Assembly (NCBI GenBank): GCA_900543475.1 | Contig: UQRU01000078.1 | Coordinates: 1-10,128, forward strand | Source of the DNA: an uncultured Eubacteriales bacterium | GTDB lineage: Bacteria; Bacillota; Clostridia; Christensenellales; CAG-138 | DNA length: 10,128 bases | Direction: 5' to 3' | Part shown: one piece after another, positions 1-4,792 of the stretch | Position numbering within the stretch: the stretch's first letter is position 1 | Layout: each line of letters starts with the position of its first letter | The notes under the pieces: generated by a model | Database searches by the model: none | What the model was told of the DNA's origin: nothing | Seen by the model: only the letters and a program-made list of their open reading frames with translations | Made by a program: the position numbers and the translations under genes

Positions 1-59
1 AACTCTCGGATCTTCTCTCGACGGGCATTTTCTTCCGGGGTACGATTCTTTCTGGCCAT
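1..59 (-). CDS. IS256-family transposase, N-terminal fragment (runs off window)
   Basis: Reading leftward from an ATG at 59, the first 19 residues are MARKNRTPEENARREKIRE, then the window ends. This basic start closely matches, from memory, the beginning of IS256-family (Mutator-type, DDE) transposases of Clostridia, which catalyse cut-and-paste or copy-out transposition. The start is supported by a perfect AGGAGG at 73-68, eight bases upstream of the ATG. A terminal inverted repeat of the IS256 type lies just upstream at 106-131, as expected for the element's transposase-proximal end. Only the N-terminus is visible, so catalytic residues and intactness cannot be judged. The family call rests on this short start plus the inverted repeat. 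Confidence 0.72.
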   Translation of the reverse strand, partial: MARKNRTPEENARREKIRE

Positions 60-105
60 ATAGTAATCCTCCTGTGCGGTGCTTCTATTCTACACCACCC
101 AGGAG

Positions 106-131
106 GTTTACACAAAACTTGGGACTGTCTC
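106..131 (-). repeat. Terminal inverted repeat of the IS256-family element
   Basis: On the minus strand, the outer end reads GAGACAGTCCCAAG and the inner part TTTTGTGTAAAC. The GTCC core and the inner TTGTGTAAA block resemble IS256-family ends. It sits 47 bases upstream of the transposase start, so it should be the upstream end, with the mobile element extending left out of the window. The expected 8-9 bp target duplication would begin at 132 (ATACAGAA). Its partner copy is outside the window. Confidence 0.65.
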
Positions 132-163
132 ATACAGAATTCAAAATGGCTTTGCCGCATAAC

Positions 164-191
164 TTTTGTCCAACTTTTGGGGAGCACTTCA
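164..191 (-). repeat. Isolated IS3-family-type terminal end
   Basis: On the minus strand the sequence starts TGAAGTGCTCCCCAAAAG and continues TTGGACAAAA. This CCCAAAAGTTGGACA-type end is characteristic, from memory, of IS3-family elements (IS150/IS3 groups), with TGAAGTGC outermost. The element body would lie to the left, yet only about 30 bases separate it from the IS256-type end at 131. It therefore looks like the remnant edge of an older element interrupted by the IS256-family insertion. No orfA/orfB coding sequence is recognisable in the gap. Confidence 0.5.
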
Positions 192-256
192 ACGGCCCGC
201 CGCCCTTGACATCCGCCCCCACCGGCGCTATGTTGTTGAAAAGTCGGCAGCCGGCC

Positions 257-332
257 TTTCCCGGCTACCGCGCTGAATCAATTTTGCTCTATTCGCACCC
301 TGAATGGAGTTTACACAGAATTTGGGATTGAC
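257..332. repeat. Degenerate repeat unit ending in an IS256-type terminus (copy 1)
   Basis: This unit begins near CTTTCCCGG, carries ATTTTGCTCTATT at 281-293 and ends with GTTTACACAGAATTTGGGAT plus TGAC (309-332). The terminal part matches the IS256-type repeat at 106-131 in the same orientation (TTTACACA..AA..TTGGGA.TG), while the inner part differs from that element. No transposase gene accompanies it. It is either the remnant end of a related element or a small non-autonomous unit. Confidence 0.5.
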
Positions 333-344
333 CCGAATGCCGTT

Positions 345-420
345 TCCCGGCTTTCCCGCCCAACAAATATTTTGCTCTATTTTATGCCATTTTGGTGTTT
401 ACACAGAATTCGGGATTGTG
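345..420. repeat. Degenerate repeat unit ending in an IS256-type terminus (copy 2)
   Basis: This second unit lies 88 bases after the first and repeats its layout: GCTTTCCCG, then ATTTTGCTCTATT (369-381), then GTTTACACAGAATTCGGGAT plus TGTG at 397-420. The two copies share the inner ATTTTGCTCTATT and the terminal block, with diverged sequence between. That pattern suggests an old duplication or successive insertions of the same element type. There is no coding capacity inside. Confidence 0.5.
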
Positions 421-510
421 CCGTTTGCGCAGCAGGAGGAACATAAGAGCCATATCATCATCGACTTCGGCCACACGCCGAAGGATATTCTGGATTCCTC
501 GTTGATATCC
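415..510 (+). pseudogene. Possible fragment of a metallo-beta-lactamase-fold hydrolase
   Basis: Immediately after the last IS256-type end, the plus frame reads VPFAQQEEHKSHIIIDFGHT followed by PKDILDSSL, then runs into the antisense of the neighbouring gene. The IIIDFGHTPKDIL stretch resembles the ILFDxGxTPxxLxxN segment found near the N-terminus of one MBL-fold hydrolase group, just ahead of the SHGHxDH metal motif. That metal motif is absent here, so at best this is a short stub left by insertion and deletion. The match is from memory and only about 30 residues long; it could be chance. Confidence 0.22.
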
Positions 511-531
511 TGCTGTGTACGAACAACGGCT

Positions 532-750
532 TTAGTCTTTGACAAAAAGATTGCCTTCCTCTTTGTAGAGTTCATAGATAAAGGCGGATCCTTCCAGATA
601 AAGCCCGGTTTCGGGGTCGTGCAGTTTTGAAAAGATATCGCTGGTATAGAACCGCCGCATGGCCTCCTCCAGCTTTGCCCCGGTGTCCTCCATAATGTAT
701 GCGACCACATCCTGTACGATGTATTCCATGAGCTGCTCCTGCTTAGACAT
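532..750 (-). CDS. Small acidic protein, third gene of the DUF3791/DUF3990 cassette
   Basis: This 72-residue protein starts MSKQEQLMEYIVQDVVAYIM, is rich in Glu/Asp and probably mostly helical, with a conserved-looking DPETGLYLEGSAFIYEL segment near residues 44-60. I chose the ATG at 750 because an AGGTG ribosome site precedes it by about six bases; an in-frame ATG at 759 lacks one. It overlaps the end of the DUF3990 gene by eight bases, so the two are probably translationally coupled. Small proteins of this type recur beside DUF3990 genes in Clostridia, to my recollection. It has no recognised domain. By position, size and charge it could be an antitoxin or regulatory partner of the putative ADP-ribosyltransferase, but nothing in the sequence proves that. 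Confidence 0.8.
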   Translation of the reverse strand: MSKQEQLMEYIVQDVVAYIMEDTGAKLEEAMRRFYTSDIFSKLHDPETGLYLEGSAFIYELYKEEGNLFVKD

Positions 751-1249
751 TATGAGCACCTGCCTTCACAAGAAACCTGATTGCTGCCTCCGTATGGAAC
801 GAATATTGATCCGTCAGCTGTTTGTACTCCATCCCCTTTGCAAGACGCTCCATGCTTAAGAGGCCGTTTTCAAAGGCGCGGAACAACAGGGTCAAATCGT
901 CGTTCGCTATCGGCCCGATGACGATATCGTATTTCAAATCATGATTGCACGCCGCACTTCCATAGTCTTTGAATTCTCTGCTGCGGTTGTTCATGATAAA
1001 CCTTGCCCAATCCTCCGAAGGCCGTTGGAAGCATCGCACCTTCAAAGCGCCAACTGCCAAAGGTTTATCAAAATCGTATTCCGTCACGACGGGCGTCCCA
1101 CCATAGATGCGCACGACTCGCTTTGCCATCGCCGCTGCCTGCGCAAAGATCGTGGTGCAGTAGAATCCCCTTCCAAAATCCTTATACGGCTTGCACTGCC
1201 GCAAATCGATTTCATGTATCTCCGTATTGGAGCCATGGTACAGCTTCAT
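743..1249 (-). CDS. DUF3990 family protein, predicted ADP-ribosyltransferase-like
   Basis: This 168-residue protein matches DUF3990 in layout. YHGSN lies at residues 4-8, DFGRGFYCT at 24-32, an alanine-rich helix FAQAAAMAKRV at 35-45, the family-typical VIGPIANDD at 110-118, and DQYSFHTE at 147-154. The YHG start, the G-x-G-F-Y-x-T strand and a late acidic residue (Glu154) follow the pattern of NAD-using ADP-ribosyltransferase folds, in which the His/Tyr bind NAD and the Glu is catalytic. No target is known. The ATG at 1249 overlaps the DUF3791 stop (ATGA), so expression depends on that upstream gene. It has no signal peptide or membrane segment, so it should act in the cytoplasm. Length is normal and the gene appears intact. 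A toxin role is inference from fold and context. Confidence 0.85.
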   Translation of the reverse strand: MKLYHGSNTEIHEIDLRQCKPYKDFGRGFYCTTIFAQAAAMAKRVVRIYGGTPVVTEYDFDKPLAVGALKVRCFQRPSEDWARFIMNNRSREFKDYGSAACNHDLKYDIVIGPIANDDLTLLFRAFENGLLSMERLAKGMEYKQLTDQYSFHTEAAIRFLVKAGAHNV

Positions 1250-1470
1250 GCGACCTGCCCTCCGTTGTTGCGGCAGACAATGGTCATATCCTCTATTGCG
1301 TCATCCAGCGAAAGGGTGTGCTCCGCATCGTAGCATTCATCCAGAAATGCAATTCCCTTGTAGCGATGCAAATAGTGAAACGCCTCTTGTACGGACAAGC
1401 CTTTTCTGCGTGCGAACTCATTGACGCACACGATAACATAATTCACTTTTTTCCGCTCCGACAAAGGCAT
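1246..1470 (-). CDS. DUF3791 family protein, first gene of the cassette
   Basis: This 74-residue protein starts MPLSERKKVNYVIVCVNEFA and contains DECYDAEHTLSLDDAIEDM near residues 43-61 and a C-terminal CRNNGG. All are typical of DUF3791, a small family that recurs next to DUF3990. I chose the ATG at 1470 because GAAGGGG sits eight bases ahead; the in-frame ATG at 1488 has only AT-rich sequence upstream. It lies about 25 bases after the predicted transcription start and overlaps the DUF3990 start by four bases (ATGA). Function is unknown. Leading the operon ahead of a possible toxin is the position many antitoxins take, so it is a candidate antitoxin or a target adaptor. Confidence 0.83.
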   Translation of the reverse strand: MPLSERKKVNYVIVCVNEFARRKGLSVQEAFHYLHRYKGIAFLDECYDAEHTLSLDDAIEDMTIVCRNNGGQVA

Positions 1471-1500
1471 CCGATGCACCCCTTCCATATTCTATAATTT

Positions 1501-1530
1501 ATTATACCAAAGGAAGTATGCCGTTAGCCA
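1501..1530 (-). promoter_or_regulatory. Extended -10 promoter of the DUF3791/DUF3990 operon
   Basis: On the minus strand, a perfect TATAAT occupies 1506-1501, preceded by TGG, giving the extended -10 motif TGnTATAAT. The -35 position is weak (TGGCTA, 18 bases upstream), as is usual for extended -10 promoters. Transcription would begin near 1494, leaving a leader of about 24 bases before the DUF3791 ATG at 1470. Confidence 0.62.
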
Positions 1531-1973
1531 GACATATCTGCAATTAGACGATTAGGACATTATGCCGGCCATCAGGCTACAGATGGCGGAAATGACCCTG
1601 CCGGACAAATCCAACAGCTGGAATCTGCAATATATAAGGCGGCGCTAGCGAGCAAGCCTTTTTTCGTTTCAGAAAAGGCAAAAGAAAGTGGACGCATAGA
1701 GCAAACGCGTTCTGTGCATAGGATGCGTTTCTGACAAGGGCCGCCTATGTTTGACATCATGCAATAAAGCGTTATAATGGAAGCAGGGTTTCCCACTATG
1801 GCGATGGTAAGATTATATCCCATGCCGCATAAGCCATCGCATATGCGCATGATTATACACGCTATACCGGCGCGACAGCGCAGATCCTCCGACCGCATTT
1901 TGACCGCAAAATCTTTGGAAAAGCAGTAGAATGGATGGAACGGATACAAAATATGGCTCTAAAACAGAATTGA
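1528..1973 (+). pseudogene. Decayed coding region in two frames, family not recognised
   Basis: This gene-less stretch holds protein-like reading frames broken by stops. From 1528 to 1734 one frame is open for 68 codons with no start, including GQIQQLESAIYKAALASKPF and ending HRMRF. From about 1660 to 1973 a second frame continues with stops at 1719, 1752 and 1830, then runs open for 46 codons, including RYTGATAQILRPHFDRKIFG and ending at TGA 1971-1973. The balanced amino-acid mix suggests real ancestry with one frameshift and several nonsense changes. The GKIISH...Y..Y...FDR spacing faintly recalls the tail of RhuM-type proteins, but I would not name it. Chance open frames remain possible. 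Confidence 0.35.
1751..1778 (+). promoter_or_regulatory. Perfect consensus sigma-70 promoter
   Basis: TTGACA at 1751-1756 and TATAAT at 1773-1778 both match the consensus exactly, with a 16-base spacer. Transcription would start near 1785. The first intact gene downstream is the DUF2812 protein at 2058, giving a leader of about 270 bases. It lies inside the decayed coding region, so it is either a chance match, a promoter carried in by a mobile element, or the true promoter of the downstream gene. Confidence 0.55.
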
Positions 1974-1975
1974 TA

Positions 1976-1991
1976 CCACCATATATGGTGG
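1976..1991. repeat. 16-bp perfect palindrome, possible operator
   Basis: CCACCATATATGGTGG is a perfect dyad, 67 bases before the DUF2812 start and downstream of the consensus promoter. This size and symmetry suit a dimeric repressor site. PadR-family regulators often accompany DUF2812 genes and bind AT-centred dyads, which makes that family one candidate; no regulator gene is visible here. Confidence 0.4.
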
Positions 1992-2057
1992 CCAACACGG
2001 TATTTTTGTCGAGTGGGATTGATGGCGCCTGAAACAGCGAAAAAGGGGGTAAAAGCC

Positions 2058-3347
2058 ATGGCCACAAAGGAAGAACGTCGTTGGCGCTACAGCCTTTGCA
2101 GCTATAAGGCCGGGGAAGCCATGCTGAACCTGCAGGGCCGGCAGGGGAACCGGCTGATCCAGGCCCGCGTGGGGGGCCGGCTCCAGTGGGAAGCAGGGGA
2201 TGAGCCGGTACAATACCGGGTGATCCTGTGTTCCCCCGGCAAGAAAGAAGGGGAAATCAAAAAGTCGGAAACCCTGGTCGAGAATGCCCAAACGAAAGGC
2301 TGGCAGTACGTGGGCCTGCAGGGGGACGCCCATATCTTCATGGCCCCCATGGAGGCGGAACCCATTTTCTCTAGCCCAGGGGCGGAGCTGGAATTTTCCA
2401 TTCGCAACAGCCTGCGGCGGGTGCAGCTTTTTAGCCTTATCGCGGGCCTGCTATGGGTTTGGCTGCTGGCCTTGCTTCTGCCCAATCTCCTATGGCGCAA
2501 CCTGGTTTCCAGCAATCTGGCCCTATTGGCGCTCCCCTTGTTGCTTTTCTTGATCGGCAGCACACTTTGGCAGGTTCTTTCCATCCAGCTGTTTATCCGC
2601 AAGAGCCGCCGGGCCACGTCTGCGGGCGGGGACATCCCTGCGCCCGCCGCCCAGCAGGCCGGCGCCAGGGGCCGGGCCGGCAATCTTGTGGCCATTCTTT
2701 TGCTGGCGGTAATATTGGCGGCGGCGTTTTGGGATTTCCTTATCATCCACAACCCAGGCGCCATGGGCGGGATGCTGCTGCGGGCCGGCTGGATCATGGC
2801 CATCCCCATCACCGTGGCTCTATACCGGAACCGGACGTTTCAGCAAAGCCGGTTTCCTTGGTACTTCTTAACAGGGGCGTTGGGGGTGGCCCTGGCGATC
2901 CTGGAGCTGGCCACGTCCTCTGCATCACGGGAAACGCCTCCGCCTTCCATGGAGGCCCTTGCCCAGCTGCCCGTGCTCAGCGGCGTGGTGGCGGAGGAGC
3001 CGGAACGCGCCCTGACCACCCAGGGCAAAACGCCCCTGGGCGCCGCCTACGCCTACCGGGAATGGGAAGGAAGCAATAGCCTGTATTCCGCCTATTGCCG
3101 GGGGGCGTTCCCCAGCTTAGCGGACGCCCTCTATCAGGAGGCCCTGGGGGGCTTTTTGCCCGCCCGCTACCGGCATACGGATATGGAGCCCATCTCCATC
3201 CCCGGCTACGACCAGGCGGCCCAAAGCTCCGATGGGGGGAGGCTGGCCCTGCGGCGGGGGCTGGAAGTATACCTGGTCGACTATGACCCGGCCTATTTTT
3301 CCCAGGGGGAGATCCTTGCCCTGTTGCCCCGGATGTATGGGGATTAA
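2058..3347 (+). CDS. DUF2812 domain membrane protein
   Basis: This 429-residue protein has an N-terminal cytoplasmic region with a DUF2812 domain at roughly residues 58-104, showing CSPGKKEGEIKKSETLVENA and GWQYVGLQGDAHIF followed by EAEPIF. About five hydrophobic segments follow (near 125-149, 153-180, 208-231, 238-255, 268-287), then a soluble tail of about 140 residues. DUF2812 proteins are common in Firmicutes, usually with PadR-type regulators, and their function is unknown. I chose the ATG at 2058 because AGGGGGT lies seven to eight bases upstream; in-frame starts at 2013 (GTG) and 2022 lack a ribosome site. The tail is longer than in simple DUF2812 proteins and may be an extracytoplasmic sensing or binding part. 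Codon use is GC-rich like the right-hand genes. Confidence 0.85.
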   Translation: MATKEERRWRYSLCSYKAGEAMLNLQGRQGNRLIQARVGGRLQWEAGDEPVQYRVILCSPGKKEGEIKKSETLVENAQTKGWQYVGLQGDAHIFMAPMEAEPIFSSPGAELEFSIRNSLRRVQLFSLIAGLLWVWLLALLLPNLLWRNLVSSNLALLALPLLLFLIGSTLWQVLSIQLFIRKSRRATSAGGDIPAPAAQQAGARGRAGNLVAILLLAVILAAAFWDFLIIHNPGAMGGMLLRAGWIMAIPITVALYRNRTFQQSRFPWYFLTGALGVALAILELATSSASRETPPPSMEALAQLPVLSGVVAEEPERALTTQGKTPLGAAYAYREWEGSNSLYSAYCRGAFPSLADALYQEALGGFLPARYRHTDMEPISIPGYDQAAQSSDGGRLALRRGLEVYLVDYDPAYFSQGEILALLPRMYGD

Positions 3348-3362
3348 GGGGCGGGCCTTGGG

Positions 3363-3387
3363 TTTCCTGCCGGCAAAGGGCAGGAAA
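3363..3387 (+). terminator. Hairpin downstream of the DUF2812 gene
   Basis: TTTCCTGCC at 3363-3371 pairs perfectly with GGCAGGAAA at 3379-3387 around a seven-base loop, 15 bases after the stop codon. No T-run follows, so it may be a weak terminator or a 3'-end stabiliser rather than a strong intrinsic terminator. Confidence 0.35.
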
Positions 3388-3461
3388 TAACCGGGCTGCC
3401 CGGGGCTAGGGGAAGGAGAGGCGGAATGGAAATGGAAAATAATAGGGGATAGGGGGTAAAA

Positions 3462-4019
3462 ATGAAAAAACGAATGCGGATTTCTTCTTCTGGGGAATTG
3501 GCGAGTATGCAGAGAGCGCTTATCCAGCAAGCCGAAGCAACCATAGGGGAAGTAATGGCGCTTTTCAAGGCGGAACCTCCCATTTCGGCTCTCAGCAGAT
3601 TGAAATTTGAAAAGATCACCACAGATGGGATATTTGGAGAACATCTCAACTTTGTTGAATTCTTGAATCAAACGCTTACATATTTGGTTTGCCTATATGC
3701 CGGGAATGTGCTTTTAAAAAGGAACCCCATGGAGGAGGTAATAATCAATTTTGGCACAGCTCCGGGACATGATGTATCGTCTTATTCCGGGACAGTTATA
3801 TGCGAGTGCTTTGCGGCGACCTCTGTAAAAAGCAACGAGAAGCTGAAAAAGGATATTTTAAGGCTGCATGGCAATCCCACCGCCAAGGAACGACTGGTAT
3901 TTTATTATAGCCATAACGCCGATGCGGAACGATCCTATATAGAAAAGCTGGCAAACCAATATAAAGACGTTGCCCTGTGGAGCATTCCGTTTGACGCCCT
4001 TATATCCGAATATAAATGA
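3462..4019 (+). CDS. Orphan protein of unknown function, possibly nuclease-like
   Basis: This 185-residue soluble protein has no signal peptide or obvious membrane span. AGGGGG lies five bases before the ATG. The central part reads INFGTAPGHDVSSYSGTVIC then ECFAATSVKSNEKLKKDILR (residues 95-134), and is followed by ERLVFYYS at 143-150. An Asp (104), then an Glu (115) on a hydrophobic strand, then a Lys-rich helix is loosely compatible with a PD-(D/E)xK nuclease core, but the usual lysine two residues after the Glu is Phe117, so this is speculative. I recall similar ECFA.TS..N.KL..D proteins as uncharacterised, scattered genes. Base composition is visibly more AT-rich than both neighbours, pointing to recent acquisition. 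It stands alone, with no partner methylase or toxin/antitoxin gene next to it. Confidence 0.8.
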   Translation: MKKRMRISSSGELASMQRALIQQAEATIGEVMALFKAEPPISALSRLKFEKITTDGIFGEHLNFVEFLNQTLTYLVCLYAGNVLLKRNPMEEVIINFGTAPGHDVSSYSGTVICECFAATSVKSNEKLKKDILRLHGNPTAKERLVFYYSHNADAERSYIEKLANQYKDVALWSIPFDALISEYK

Positions 4020-4025
4020 AATATT

Positions 4026-4057
4026 GGCCGGAACAGCAACGCCCCCTGTGTCCGGCC
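4026..4057. terminator. Hairpin after the orphan gene
   Basis: GGCCGGAACAG at 4026-4036 pairs with CTGTGTCCGGCC at 4046-4057 with one bulged base. It lies six bases beyond the stop of the plus-strand orphan gene. There is no downstream T-run on the plus strand, so efficient intrinsic termination is uncertain; read-through would meet the next hairpin at 4069-4096. Confidence 0.35.
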
Positions 4058-4062
4058 TACAC

Positions 4063-4096
4063 AAAAAAAGCCCCGGCGCGATCCATCGCCGGGGCT
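4063..4096 (-). terminator. Intrinsic terminator of the amino-acid transport operon
   Basis: On the minus strand, AGCCCCGGCG (4096-4087) pairs perfectly with CGCCGGGGCT (4078-4069) around an eight-base loop, followed at once by a run of seven T. This is a classical rho-independent terminator, placed 18 bases after the stop of the small lipoprotein gene. It closes the five-gene minus-strand operon. The same stem could also slow transcription arriving from the plus-strand gene. Confidence 0.9.
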
Positions 4097-4113
4097 ATAC
4101 GCCGTAAAGGGCC

Positions 4114-4431
4114 TCATTCTTTCGGAGTACATAAATACCATTCGTTTTCATACAGCACCGCCAGGCCGCCCTGCACCTTGGCGTAGGGCATACCCAGATC
4201 CCGGTCAAAATTGGTCTCCCCGTTCTTCTGGGGGAAAGCGTCCGTATAGCTGTCCGTATAGCCCAGGATGGCGCCTTCGTCCACCTCGGCGGGCATGGGC
4301 TCGTCGGCCTTGTAATAGATGGTATCCTCCGCCATGATGGCGGCTGGGTAATCGGCAGCATTGTCCTGGGCGCAGCCAAAGAGCAGGGCCGCCGGCAGCA
4401 GGCACAATAGGCATAGGGCGTAACGCTTCAT
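4114..4431 (-). CDS. Small predicted lipoprotein
   Basis: This 105-residue protein has a Lys/Arg start, a hydrophobic stretch and a lipobox ending LLFGC, so Cys20 should be lipidated and the protein anchored outside the membrane. The remaining 85 residues are acidic, with EPMPAEVDEGAILGYTDSYT and GMPYAKVQGGLAVLYENEWY. That ends in the NEWYL pattern seen in small Clostridia lipoproteins of unknown function, to my recollection. GGAGGA lies four bases before the ATG. It is 53 bases after the YerC-type gene and directly before the operon terminator, so it is probably co-transcribed. An 11-base direct repeat (TCCGTATAGC twice, near 4240-4262) encodes the SYTD/YTD repeat. Role unknown; an accessory to the transporter is only a guess. 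Confidence 0.83.
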   Translation of the reverse strand: MKRYALCLLCLLPAALLFGCAQDNAADYPAAIMAEDTIYYKADEPMPAEVDEGAILGYTDSYTDAFPQKNGETNFDRDLGMPYAKVQGGLAVLYENEWYLCTPKE

Positions 4432-4484
4432 GGGTCCTCCATTTTGCTGGTATATCCGTTTTACACCGGGAAGGGGAAAAGGGC

Positions 4485-4775
4485 CTATTCTCCCAACCGC
4501 TCCAGGGCGTGCTTATAGCCGTCGGAACCGTAGTTAAGGCATTTGTTCACCCGGGAGATGGTGGCGGTGGAAGCGCCGGTCTTTTCCGCGATGGCGGTAT
4601 AGCTTTCCCCGGCAGCCAGGTGTTCCGCCACCTGGAACCGCTGGGCCATGGCGTTCAGCTCCCCGATGGTGGCCACGTCCTCGAAGAAGCGGTAGCAATC
4701 CTCTTGGGTTTGCAAGGTGAGCAGGGCCTGGAAAAACCGGTCTACAGCAGGGGAAGCAAGTTTACTTTGATACAT
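4485..4775 (-). CDS. yerC: YerC/YecD-family TrpR-like transcriptional regulator
   Basis: This 96-residue protein is a full-length YerC/YecD-family member, related to the Trp repressor. The N-terminal helices carry FFQALLTLQTQEDCYRFFED and the family-typical GELNAMAQRFQVAEHLAAG. They are followed by a helix-turn-helix, SYTAIAEKTGASTATISRVN (about residues 58-77), and the conserved LNYGSDGY. Unlike TrpR, the ligand of this family is not established. AAGGAGG lies 13-14 bases before the ATG and begins right after the ATPase stop; the gap to the ATPase gene is 17 bases. Co-transcription with an amino-acid transporter suggests that it may regulate this operon, and the dyad at the operon promoter is a natural target. 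Confidence 0.92.
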   Translation of the reverse strand: MYQSKLASPAVDRFFQALLTLQTQEDCYRFFEDVATIGELNAMAQRFQVAEHLAAGESYTAIAEKTGASTATISRVNKCLNYGSDGYKHALERLGE

Positions 4776-4792
4776 AAGAAAGGTTCCTCCTT

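Noticed and set aside
106..420. Three repeated GTTTACACA blocks as a CRISPR array
   Set aside because: Spacing is irregular (203 and 88 bases), the copies are diverged and match insertion-sequence ends; no spacers or cas genes.
399..710. Minus-strand 103-codon open frame
   Set aside because: It is an out-of-frame shadow of the 532-750 gene and its upstream neighbour and has no ribosome site.
532..759. Start of the third cassette gene at 759
   Set aside because: The ATG at 750 has AGGTG at proper spacing; the 759 start does not.
1246..1488. Start of the DUF3791 gene at 1488
   Set aside because: No ribosome site upstream, and it would leave almost no leader after the predicted transcription start; ATG 1470 has GAAGGGG ahead.
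1798..1929. 43-codon open frame after the consensus promoter as a leader peptide gene
   Set aside because: The ribosome site is weak and distant, and its residues look random; another frame over the same bases looks more protein-like.
2013..2057. GTG or ATG starts at 2013/2022 for the DUF2812 protein
   Set aside because: No ribosome site; ATG 2058 has AGGGGGT correctly placed.
2102..2812. Long minus-strand open frame opposite the DUF2812 gene
   Set aside because: Arg/Ser/Pro-rich antisense shadow typical of GC-rich coding DNA.
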